25,070 nucleotides of DNA. Source: Palsa-661 sp035535015. Lineage in GTDB: Bacteria; Actinomycetota; Acidimicrobiia; Acidimicrobiales; UBA8190. A program made the translations under genes and the position numbers. Numbering within the stretch: position 1 is the stretch's first letter; each line of letters starts with the position of its first letter. Under the pieces are notes generated by a model. It had not been told where the DNA came from. It saw only the letters and a list, made by a program, of their open reading frames with translations, and made no database searches. Shown piece after piece: positions 15,687 to 21,820 of this stretch. The stretch lies in contig DATLQU010000042.1 of the NCBI GenBank assembly GCA_035535015.1, positions 1 through 25,070 of the forward strand. Reading direction: 5' to 3'.

Positions 15687-15718
15687 ATATCATCTGTGGG
15701 ATAGATCATCTATGATAT
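15687..15718. repeat. AT-rich nested inverted repeats upstream of the SOS promoter
   Basis: ATATCAT (15687-15693) pairs with ATGATAT (15712-15718). Inside it, ATAGAT (15701-15706) and ATCTAT (15708-15713) form a second 6+1+6 palindrome. The arms overlap, so they are alternative structures or protein sites. TATGAT at 15711-15716 also looks like a -10 element, 11 bases before the in-frame GTG 15728. The stretch is strikingly AT-rich for this genome. Confidence 0.55.
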
Positions 15719-15743
15719 AAGTCCACCGTGGTGGAGAGCGGAG

Positions 15744-15771
15744 TTGCTATCGAACATATGTTCGTTACACT
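15744..15771 (+). promoter_or_regulatory. SOS promoter: -35, LexA box in the spacer, and leaderless -10
   Basis: A TTGCTA -35 candidate (15744-15749) and a TACACT -10 (15766-15771) are 16 bases apart. The spacer holds CGAACATATGTTCG (15751-15764), a perfect 14-bp palindrome. With its flanks, TCGAACATATGTTCGT matches the actinobacterial LexA consensus TCGAAC-N4-GTTCGA at all but the last base. ATG 15779 is seven bases after the -10, so the message would be leaderless. LexA bound here would block RNA polymerase until DNA damage. Confidence 0.85.
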
Positions 15772-15778
15772 ACGGCCC

Positions 15779-16858
15779 ATGCGCGGATCCAGGGCCTTCC
15801 GCTGGCGCTTGGCCGACGACGACGGGGGCCAGTCGGCGCTCTTCGCCGAGGAGGAGCTCCTCCAGCGCCAGCTGGGCATGGGCGCCTACCGGGGTCTCGA
15901 GTTCCTCCACGTCCGGGCCAAGCGGATCATCGGCACGGTACCGGAGATGTCGCGGCTTCCCTTCCGCCACACCATCAACGCCTACCGCGGCTGCAGCCAT
16001 GCCTGTACATACTGTTTCGCCCGGCCCACCCATGAATACCTGGGCCTCGGGACCGGGGAGGACTTCGACCGGACCCTGGTGGTGAAGATCAACGCCGTCG
16101 AACGCGTCCGCGCCGAGGTGCGGGGGAGACGCTGGAACGGCGACGTCATCGCCATGGGGACGAATACTGATCCCTATCAGAGAGCCGAAGGCAAGTACCG
16201 CCTCACCCGGGGCATCGTCGACGCCCTGGCCGAGGTGGGAAACCCCTTCTCCATCCTCACCAAGTCGACGCTCATCCTGCGCGACCTCGACCGCCTGGTG
16301 GCGGCCGCCGGTCGCGCCGAGGTGCGGTGCAATTTCTCCATCGCCACCCTCGACCCCCGGGTCTGGAAGGCCACCGAACCCGGCACCCCGCACCCGCGCC
16401 AACGGGTGGACGCCGTCCGCCGGTTGAACGAAGCCGGAATCCCCACCGGCGTCCTCATCGCCCCCATCATCCCCGGCCTGTCGGATTCGGCCGAGCAATT
16501 GGAAGAGGTGACGGCGGCCTGTCTCGAGGCGGGCGCGGTCTCGGTGTCTCCGCTGGTGCTCCACCTCCGGCCCGGGGTGCGCGAGCACTTCCTGGCCGAT
16601 CTGCAGACCAAGGACCCCGCACTGGCCGGGCAGCTCACCCGCCGTTACCGCCATGCCTACCTGCGCGCCGCGGAGCAGGACGACATCGTCGGCCCGGTGA
16701 CCCGGACCGTCGTCCGTCTCCGGCCGCAGGCCCCACCGTCTCGCCAGTGGCATCCTTCGTCGGGCCCTCGCCCGCATGACCGCAGCCCGCATGACCGGTA
16801 CCCCGGTGGTCGGACACCGGCCGCCGGGTCAGCCGAACAACTGCCTTTCGGTTCCTGA
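15779..16858 (+). CDS. Radical SAM protein, Rv2578c type, LexA-controlled
   Basis: 359 aa. The radical SAM motif CSHACTYCF holds the three [4Fe-4S] ligands at C72, C76 and C79, preceded by RHTINAYRG. A TIM-barrel core follows: DVIAMGTNTDPYQRAEGKYR, LTKSTLILRDLD and FSIATLDPRVWKATEPGTP. This order matches the SplB-like/Rv2578c family of actinobacteria; no enzymatic activity is firmly established for it to my knowledge. The ATG at 15779 is preferred because TACACT lies exactly seven bases upstream and an SOS box sits in the promoter. The longer start GTG 15728 would place the LexA box inside coding DNA. The last ~45 residues are Pro/Arg/His-rich and probably disordered. Induction by DNA damage is the clear prediction. 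It is transcribed toward the HAD phosphatase gene. Confidence 0.88.
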   Translation: MRGSRAFRWRLADDDGGQSALFAEEELLQRQLGMGAYRGLEFLHVRAKRIIGTVPEMSRLPFRHTINAYRGCSHACTYCFARPTHEYLGLGTGEDFDRTLVVKINAVERVRAEVRGRRWNGDVIAMGTNTDPYQRAEGKYRLTRGIVDALAEVGNPFSILTKSTLILRDLDRLVAAAGRAEVRCNFSIATLDPRVWKATEPGTPHPRQRVDAVRRLNEAGIPTGVLIAPIIPGLSDSAEQLEEVTAACLEAGAVSVSPLVLHLRPGVREHFLADLQTKDPALAGQLTRRYRHAYLRAAEQDDIVGPVTRTVVRLRPQAPPSRQWHPSSGPRPHDRSPHDRYPGGRTPAAGSAEQLPFGS

Positions 16859-16859
16859 A

Positions 16860-16907
16860 CTCTGTCGACCTACCCCTCTGTCAACCTGCCCCTCTGTCAA
16901 CATGTCG
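16860..16907 (+). repeat. Three imperfect 16-nt tandem repeats before the HAD phosphatase gene
   Basis: CTCTGTCGACCTACCC (16860-16875), CTCTGTCAACCTGCCC (16876-16891) and CTCTGTCAACATGTCG (16892-16907) fill the gap between the radical SAM stop and ATG 16910. The last unit contains CAACAT (16898-16903) six bases before the ATG, a weak leaderless -10 candidate. Confidence 0.75.
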
Positions 16908-16909
16908 GC

Positions 16910-17695
16910 ATGGGCGACAGCGGCGGCGGCACCTGGGTGATCGACCTCGACGGTGTCGTCTGGCTGGCCCAGGAGCCCATCGCCGGTTCGGCCGACGCCG
17001 TGGCCCGGCTCCGCCGTGCCGGTATCAACGTCCTCTTCGCCACCAACAACGCCCTGCCCACCCTGGCCGAGCTCGTGGCCCAGTTGGCCGCGGTCGGCAT
17101 CCCGGCCGAGCCGTCGGACCTCGTCACCTCGGCCCAGGCGGCGGCCTCCATGCTCGTCCCCGGCTCCACGGCCGTCGTCTGCGCCGGCGGGGGAGTGCGC
17201 GAGGCCCTGGCCGACCGCCACGTCACCGTCGTGGCCGAAGGACCGGCCGACGCCGTGGTGGTCGGCCTCACCCGGCAGTTCGACTTCGCCATGTTGGCCA
17301 CGGCGGCGGCCACCGTCCGGGCCGGGGCCCGGCTGGTGGGCACCAACGAGGACGCCACCTACCCCACCCCGGCCGGTCTGCTGCCCGGCGCCGGAGCGCT
17401 GTTGGCCTCGGTGGCCACGGCCGCCCAGACGACACCGGACGTGGCCGGCAAACCCCATGAGCCCATCGTGGCCCTGTTGGCCGACCGCGCCCCCGACGCC
17501 CGCATGGTGGTGGGCGACCGACCCTCCACCGACGGCCTCCTGGCCCGGCGGCTGGGCGTTGCCTTCGCCCTCGTCCGCTCGGGCGTGACGGGACCGGCCG
17601 GCTCCGGCTCCGGCTCCGGCGGCCCGATGGTGGTGGAGCCGGAGATCGACGCCGCCGACCTGGCCGACGTCGTCGATCGTTTCCTGGCGTCCTGA
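16910..17695 (+). CDS. HAD-IIA family sugar/glycerol phosphatase
   Basis: 261 aa. HAD motif I is IDLDGVVW with the nucleophile Asp12 and Asp14. Motif II is ATNNA. The C2-type cap includes VVVGLTRQFDF and GTNEDATYPTPAGLLPGAGAL. Motif III is GKPHEPI and motif IV is VGDRPSTDGLLARRLG, ending ALVRSGVT. This is the NagD/4-nitrophenylphosphatase-like (HAD-IIA) layout. The mycobacterial counterpart in the same place before tlyA (Rv1692) is described as a glycerol-3-phosphate phosphatase, so a role in recycling polar heads of lipids is plausible but inferred. A Gly/Ser run (GSGSGSGG) near the C-terminus is a flexible insertion. The gene starts the housekeeping block that runs to the right edge. Confidence 0.9.
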   Translation: MGDSGGGTWVIDLDGVVWLAQEPIAGSADAVARLRRAGINVLFATNNALPTLAELVAQLAAVGIPAEPSDLVTSAQAAASMLVPGSTAVVCAGGGVREALADRHVTVVAEGPADAVVVGLTRQFDFAMLATAAATVRAGARLVGTNEDATYPTPAGLLPGAGALLASVATAAQTTPDVAGKPHEPIVALLADRAPDARMVVGDRPSTDGLLARRLGVAFALVRSGVTGPAGSGSGSGGPMVVEPEIDAADLADVVDRFLAS

Positions 17696-17703
17696 ACCGG
17701 CAT

Positions 17704-17723
17704 CGGGCCAGCACAGCGGCCCG
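17704..17723 (+). terminator. Short hairpin after the HAD gene
   Basis: CGGGCC (17704-17709) pairs with GGCCCG (17718-17723) around an 8-nt loop, just after the HAD stop at 17695 and before the promoter at 17758. No U tract. Confidence 0.25.
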
Positions 17724-17757
17724 GCCGCGCGCCCTTGCCGCGTGCCATCGCGGGTCG

Positions 17758-17763
17758 TAGCGT
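17758..17763 (+). promoter_or_regulatory. -10 element of leaderless promoter for the H1-tailed protein and tlyA operon
   Basis: TAGCGT, seven bases before ATG 17771. Probably drives 17771 through tlyA, ppnK and recN, whose spacings are 0-20 bp. Confidence 0.55.
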
Positions 17764-17770
17764 GGCGCCC

Positions 17771-18322
17771 ATGCCCCCCAATGACGGTCTGAAGCGGTAT
17801 CTCGAAGCAGGATTGGCGCTCACCCAGATCACCCGCGCCCGAGCCGAGGAACTCGTCCACGAGCTGATCCAGGCCGGCGAGGTGGAGACCACCCGTGCCC
17901 AGGACTGGGTGGAGGACCTCGTGAAGACGAGCCGGGAACGATCCGACACTCTGCTCTCGACCGTCCGCGGCGAGGTGAAGTCGCAGTTGGCCGAGATCGG
18001 GATCACCAGCATGGACGACCTGGCCCACCGCGTGGCCGAGGTGCTCGACCGGGCCGAGACGGCGGCCCGCAAGGCCACCAACCGCGGTCCCGGTCGGGGA
18101 CGCACGTCGGCCCGGGCCACCACCACCAAGAAGGCCCCGGCCCGCAAGGCGCCGGCCAAGAAGGCTCCGGCCAAGTCGGCGGCCAAGAAGACCTCGTCCG
18201 GTCCCGCCGGGGCCCGGGCCGGCACCACGAAGGCCGGCACCAAGAAAGCCGCCACCAAGAAGGCTCCGGCCAAGTCGGCGGCCAAGAAGACGACCTCGAC
18301 GGCGAGCAAGGCGCGCCGCTGA
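17771..18322 (+). CDS. Phasin-like helical protein with histone H1-like Lys/Ala tail
   Basis: 183 aa. Residues 1-100 are helical and amphipathic (LKRYLEAGLALTQITRARAE, then LVHELIQAGEV, LLSTVRGEVKSQLAEIGI and AHRVAEVLDRAETAARKATN), resembling the helical part of phasin/PhaF-like proteins. Residues about 104-183 are a disordered Lys/Ala/Pro/Thr tail with repeated KKAPAKSAAKK blocks, like eukaryotic H1 and the PhaF or HupB tails that bind DNA. The likely role is nucleoid- or granule-associated DNA binding; neither is proven. The tail DNA contains a 37-nt perfect direct repeat. ATG 17771 is chosen over upstream GTGs because of the -10 element and the absence of homology further 5'. The stop TGA overlaps the proposed CTG start of tlyA. 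Confidence 0.75.
   Translation: MPPNDGLKRYLEAGLALTQITRARAEELVHELIQAGEVETTRAQDWVEDLVKTSRERSDTLLSTVRGEVKSQLAEIGITSMDDLAHRVAEVLDRAETAARKATNRGPGRGRTSARATTTKKAPARKAPAKKAPAKSAAKKTSSGPAGARAGTTKAGTKKAATKKAPAKSAAKKTTSTASKARR
18156..18291 (+). repeat. 37-nt perfect direct repeat inside the Lys/Ala tail
   Basis: Bases 18156-18192 recur at 18255-18291. Both encode KKAPAKSAAKK. DNA-level identity rather than just protein similarity suggests recent duplication or gene conversion within the tail. Confidence 0.8.
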
Positions 18323-19185
18323 CTCGACGGAGCATCCGCCGCCGACTCGATCTCGAGTTGGTCCGGCGAGGGCTCGTTGCCTCTCGCGCTCACGCGCACG
18401 ATGTCGTCGCCCGCGGTGCCGTCCTGGTCGGTGGGGCGGTGGCCGACAAGCCCGCCCGTCTGGTGGCCGAGAGCGACGCCATCGTGGTCGAGCGGGCCGG
18501 ACGGCGCTTCGTCTCGCGCGGTGGTGACAAGCTCGAGGCCGCCCTCGAGCGCTTCGCCGTCGCCGTCGCCGGTCGCCGCTGCCTGGACGCCGGCGCCTCC
18601 ACCGGTGGTTTCAGCGACTGCCTGCTCCAGAGGGGAGCCGCCTCGGTCATGGCCGTGGACGTCGGTTACGGCCAACTCCATCCCCGCATCCGCGCCGACC
18701 GGCGCGTCACCGTCCGCGAGAGGACGAACATCCGGAGCCTGGCCGACTCCCCCGATGAACCGGACGAAGCCTTCGAGCTCATCGTCGCCGATCTGTCTTT
18801 CATCTCCCTGACCGTCGTCGTTCCCCGACTGGCGGGAACCCTGGCCGCCCCCGGCGCCGATCTGCTGTTGCTCGTCAAGCCCCAGTTCGAGGTCGGACAC
18901 GTCGAGGCCAGCCGAGGCCGGGGAGTCGTGCGCGATCCGGTGTTGCGTCGGGGTGCGCTCGACAAGGTCGCCTCCGCCCTCACCGACGCCGGAGCGACCA
19001 TCATGGGAGCCATGGCGTCCCCCGTCCTCGGCCCGGCCGGAAATGCGGAATACCTCCTCTGGGCCCGCCGGCCGCAACGAGGGGTCGAACGGCCGGTCGC
19101 CATCGACGTCGACGAAGCCCTGGCCGCCGCCGTCGCCGGCTCACCGGACAGCACCGACGCCGCCTCCCGTCCCGGGGACCGGTAG
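18319..19185 (+). CDS. tlyA: TlyA-type 16S/23S rRNA 2'-O-methyltransferase / S4-domain protein
   Basis: An N-terminal S4 RNA-binding domain (RLDLELVRRGLVASRAHA to about residue 75) is followed by an FtsJ-like Rossmann methyltransferase. The latter shows GGDKLEAAL, the SAM site LDAGASTGGFSDCLL, VDVGYGQL, IVADLSFISL and LLVKPQFEVG, i.e. the K-D-K arrangement of 2'-O-ribose methyltransferases. TlyA methylates cytidines in 16S and 23S rRNA and in mycobacteria confers capreomycin sensitivity. The first ordinary start in frame is TTG 18358, but the conserved RRRLDLE lies before it. The only candidate that keeps it all is CTG 18319, which overlaps the previous stop as CTGA; ATC 18334 is another option. 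From 18319 the product is 288 aa. The next gene, ppnK, starts 6 bp after the stop, as in the mycobacterial locus. Confidence 0.9.
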   Translation: MTRRSIRRRLDLELVRRGLVASRAHAHDVVARGAVLVGGAVADKPARLVAESDAIVVERAGRRFVSRGGDKLEAALERFAVAVAGRRCLDAGASTGGFSDCLLQRGAASVMAVDVGYGQLHPRIRADRRVTVRERTNIRSLADSPDEPDEAFELIVADLSFISLTVVVPRLAGTLAAPGADLLLLVKPQFEVGHVEASRGRGVVRDPVLRRGALDKVASALTDAGATIMGAMASPVLGPAGNAEYLLWARRPQRGVERPVAIDVDEALAAAVAGSPDSTDAASRPGDR

Positions 19186-19191
19186 CCGCCG

Positions 19192-20037
19192 GTGGTGGCC
19201 GTCGCCTTCGTCGTGCATCCCGACCGTCCCGTGGCGGCCGACTTGGCCGCCCGTGCCGGCGACTGGCTGGTGCAGCGCGGCCACACGGTGACGCGGGTCG
19301 TCGAATCCATCCACAACGACGACGGGCTCGACGACGATGCCGTCGACCTGGCCGTCAGCCTGGGCGGGGACGGCACCATGCTCCGCACGGTGGCCATGGC
19401 CGCCGGACGCGGCATCCCCATCCTGGGGGTGAACCTGGGCCAGCTCGGCTACCTCACCGAAGTGGAACCGTCCGCTCTCGAACATGCCCTCGAACGCTTC
19501 ATCAGTGGCGACTACGAGATCGAGCAACGCATGACCCTCGAGGTCGAGATCAGGCGCGCCGGACCCCGACCACCGTCGGACGCCGGTTCCCCCTACCTGG
19601 TGCTGAACGAGGCCGTGGTGGAGAAGACGGTCTCGGGACACACCGTCCGCCTCAGCACCTCGATCGCCGGGCTCCCCTTCGTCACCTATCTGGCTGACGG
19701 ACTCCTCGTCTGCACACCGACGGGATCCACCGCCTACAACCTTTCGGCCCGTGGGCCCATCCTGAGCCCGCTCCTGCGCGCCATCGTCGTCACGCCCATC
19801 TCCGCCCACATGCTCTTCGACCGGACCATCGTCTTGGAACCCCGGCAGTGGCTCCGGGTCGAAGTGGCCGGACCGCGGCCCGGCATTCTCGTCATCGACG
19901 GTGTCAGCGTGGCCCAGCTGGAGCCGGGCGATGCCGTCGAGTGCCGCGAAGGTCCGGTCGACGCCCGACTGGTCTCGCTCGGTCATCGCGACTTCCACGC
20001 CATCTTGCGGTCCAGGTTCCACCTGGCCGATCGCTGA
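19192..20037 (+). CDS. ppnK: NAD kinase
   Basis: 281 aa. ATP-dependent phosphorylation of NAD to NADP. The conserved SLGGDGTML (catalytic Asp60) is followed by GIPILGVNLGQLGYLTEV, the NE of LVLNEAVVEK, the second signature TPTGSTAYNLSARGPI, and VTPISAHMLFDRTIVL. The length is normal for the bacterial family. GTG 19192 begins MVAVAFVVHPDRP, the expected first strand, 6 bp after tlyA. No strong ribosome site is visible, so translational coupling is likely. The order tlyA-ppnK-recN is conserved in actinobacteria. Confidence 0.96.
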   Translation: MVAVAFVVHPDRPVAADLAARAGDWLVQRGHTVTRVVESIHNDDGLDDDAVDLAVSLGGDGTMLRTVAMAAGRGIPILGVNLGQLGYLTEVEPSALEHALERFISGDYEIEQRMTLEVEIRRAGPRPPSDAGSPYLVLNEAVVEKTVSGHTVRLSTSIAGLPFVTYLADGLLVCTPTGSTAYNLSARGPILSPLLRAIVVTPISAHMLFDRTIVLEPRQWLRVEVAGPRPGILVIDGVSVAQLEPGDAVECREGPVDARLVSLGHRDFHAILRSRFHLADR

Positions 20038-20054
20038 TCGGTCCGGTCCCGACC

Positions 20055-21746
20055 ATGCTCGTCGAGCTCCGGGTGAAGGACCTGGGTGTCATCGAATCGG
20101 TCACCCTCGACATCGAGGCGGGCATGACGGCGCTCACCGGCGAGACGGGAGCCGGCAAGACCCTTCTGGTCGAAGCCCTCGAACTGCTCGTCGGAGGACG
20201 GGCCGATCCCGTCCTCGTCCGGCCCGGAGCCGATCAGGCCCTCGTCGAGGGCCGCTTCGTCGTTGACGACGACGAGGTCATCCTGGCCCGGGCCATTGCC
20301 ACCAAGGGACGGTCACGCGCCTGGATCGACGGGCGCATGGCCCCGGTCTCGGCGCTCTCGGAGATCGGGGCCAAGCTGGTCGACCTCCACGGACAGCACG
20401 CCCACCAGTCGCTTCTCGATCCCGCCGTCCAGCGCCGTTCCCTCGACACCTTCGCCGCCATCGACACGGCACCTCTTCTCGCCGCCCGCGCCGCCTGCCG
20501 CTCGCTCGTGGCCGAGCTCGACGCCCTGGGCGGCGACGTCAGGGCCCGGGCCCGCGAGCTCGACCTCCTTCGTCATCAGCTGTCGGAGATCGACGGCGCC
20601 GGCCTGACCGACCCCGACGAGGACGCCGTCCTGGCCGTGGAAGAAGAGCGGCTGGCCGAAGCGTCGGCCCACCGCCAGGCGGCGGGGGAGGCCCTGGCCG
20701 CCCTGGACGCCGAGCAGAGCGGGGCGCCAGCGGCTCCGGGACGAGGCGCCACCGGCGCGCTGGACCAGATCGGGGCCGCCCACGGCGCCCTGGCCGGCCG
20801 CACACCGCTGGCCGCACTGGCCGGCCGGCTGGCCGCTCTCCAGGCCGACGCCGGCGACATCGCCTCGGAGCTGCGCCAGGTGGTCGAGACCTGGGAGGAC
20901 GACCCGGAACGTCTGGCCGAGCTGCGGACACGGCGCAACACCCTGCACGAGTTGTCGCGCAAGTACGGCGAGGGCGTCGCCGGAGTGCTCGCCTACGCCG
21001 ACGAGACACGGACCCGGGTGGCCACCCTCGAATCGGTCGAGCAGCGCGCCGGCGCGCTCCAGGCCGAGATCGCCGCCGCGCAGACCCGGCTGGCCGCCGT
21101 CGAGGCCGAGGTCGGCGCGGCCCGCCGACGGGGTGCGCCCGCTCTGGCCCGCGCCGTCGAGGAGCGCCTGCGGGCCCTGGCCATGCCCCGGGCCCGTCTC
21201 GAGGTCACGGTGGGCGAACGCGATCCCGGCGAGGACGTGGCTTTCCTGCTCGGCGCCAATCCGGGAGAAGCCGTTCTACCCCTGGCCAAGGTGGCCTCGG
21301 GGGGCGAGTTGGCCCGGGCCATGCTGGCCCTGCGTCTGGTCCTGACCGACGCCCCTCCCACCATCGTCTTCGACGAGGTCGACGCCGGCATCGGCGGCGA
21401 AGCGGCCCTGGCCGTCGGCCGGGCTCTGGCCGAGGTGGCCACTCGTCACCAGGTCCTCGTGGTCACCCACCTGGCCCAGGTGGCCGCCTCGGCCGGCCAC
21501 CAGGTCGCCGTGCACAAAGAAGTCACCGGCGACCGCACCCTGGCCGTCACCCATGCCCTCGACGCCGAGGCCCGCGTCGTCGAATTGGCCCGCATGCTGT
21601 CCGGTCAGCCCGATTCACCGACGGCCCGCCGCCACGCCGAGGAGCTCCTGGCCGCGGCGGCCGACACCATGTCCACCGGTCCCACCACCGGTCCCACCAC
21701 CGGTCCCACCACCGGCGCCGGGACGAAGAAGGCCAAGGCCCGTTGA
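20055..21746 (+). CDS. recN: DNA repair protein RecN
   Basis: 563 aa, an SMC-like ATPase for double-strand break repair. The start MLVELRVKDLGVIESV is typical. Walker A is GETGAGKT (29-36). The arms contain coiled coil, including ARARELDLLRHQLSEID and long Ala/Glu/Arg heptads. The C-terminal head holds the ABC signature VASGGELARAMLAL (about 411-424), Walker B TIVFDEVDAGIGG (about 435-447) and VVTHLAQVAASA. ATG 20055 is 17 bp after ppnK; the frame is open further upstream inside ppnK, but homology starts at 20055. The C-terminus carries an unusual low-complexity tail, GPTTGPTTGPTTG, ending KKAKAR. No LexA box is seen in front of it, so any SOS response would come from elsewhere in the operon. 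Confidence 0.95.
   Translation: MLVELRVKDLGVIESVTLDIEAGMTALTGETGAGKTLLVEALELLVGGRADPVLVRPGADQALVEGRFVVDDDEVILARAIATKGRSRAWIDGRMAPVSALSEIGAKLVDLHGQHAHQSLLDPAVQRRSLDTFAAIDTAPLLAARAACRSLVAELDALGGDVRARARELDLLRHQLSEIDGAGLTDPDEDAVLAVEEERLAEASAHRQAAGEALAALDAEQSGAPAAPGRGATGALDQIGAAHGALAGRTPLAALAGRLAALQADAGDIASELRQVVETWEDDPERLAELRTRRNTLHELSRKYGEGVAGVLAYADETRTRVATLESVEQRAGALQAEIAAAQTRLAAVEAEVGAARRRGAPALARAVEERLRALAMPRARLEVTVGERDPGEDVAFLLGANPGEAVLPLAKVASGGELARAMLALRLVLTDAPPTIVFDEVDAGIGGEAALAVGRALAEVATRHQVLVVTHLAQVAASAGHQVAVHKEVTGDRTLAVTHALDAEARVVELARMLSGQPDSPTARRHAEELLAAAADTMSTGPTTGPTTGPTTGAGTKKAKAR
21674..21716 (+). repeat. 12-nt tandem repeat in the recN 3' end
   Basis: The unit ACCGGTCCCACC recurs with a 12-nt period about three and a half times and encodes the TTGP tail repeats. 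It is in frame, so copy number can vary without a frameshift. Confidence 0.75.
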
Positions 21747-21758
21747 CCATGCCCCGAT

Positions 21759-21780
21759 GACCCGCCCGCCGCCGCGGGTC
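21759..21780 (+). terminator. Hairpin between recN and the pyrG promoter
   Basis: GACCCGC (21759-21765) pairs with GCGGGTC (21774-21780) with an 8-nt loop, 12 bp after the recN stop and just before the pyrG -10. No U tract. Confidence 0.4.
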
Positions 21781-21783
21781 GTC

Positions 21784-21789
21784 TAACGT
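21784..21789 (+). promoter_or_regulatory. -10 element for the pyrG transcript
   Basis: TAACGT, exactly seven bases before GTG 21797, the first codon of a seven-codon upstream ORF whose stop overlaps pyrG. Confidence 0.5.
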
Positions 21790-21796
21790 GGACCAG

Positions 21797-21820
21797 GTGT
21801 TCAGCGGAATCCGAGCGTGA
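21797..21820 (+). CDS. Candidate leader peptide (VFSGIRA) overlapping the pyrG start
   Basis: A GTG-initiated ORF of seven codons (V-F-S-G-I-R-A) ends in TGA at 21818-21820, which shares GTGA with the pyrG start GTG 21817. It begins seven bases after a -10 hexamer, so it would be a leaderless ORF. The pyrG start has only a weak GCGGA in front. Ribosomes that terminate here could reinitiate on pyrG. Purely positional evidence; not a recognised peptide. Confidence 0.35.
   Translation: MFSGIRA

Noticed and set aside
15728..15778. Longer start (GTG 15728) for the radical SAM gene
   Set aside because: It would put the LexA box inside coding DNA and ignores the ideal -10 spacing to ATG 15779. It is kept only as a possible second promoter product.
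19848..20054. Upstream extension of recN inside ppnK
   Set aside because: The frame is open, but the sequence is an Arg/Gly-rich shadow of the NAD kinase frame and RecN homology starts at ATG 20055.
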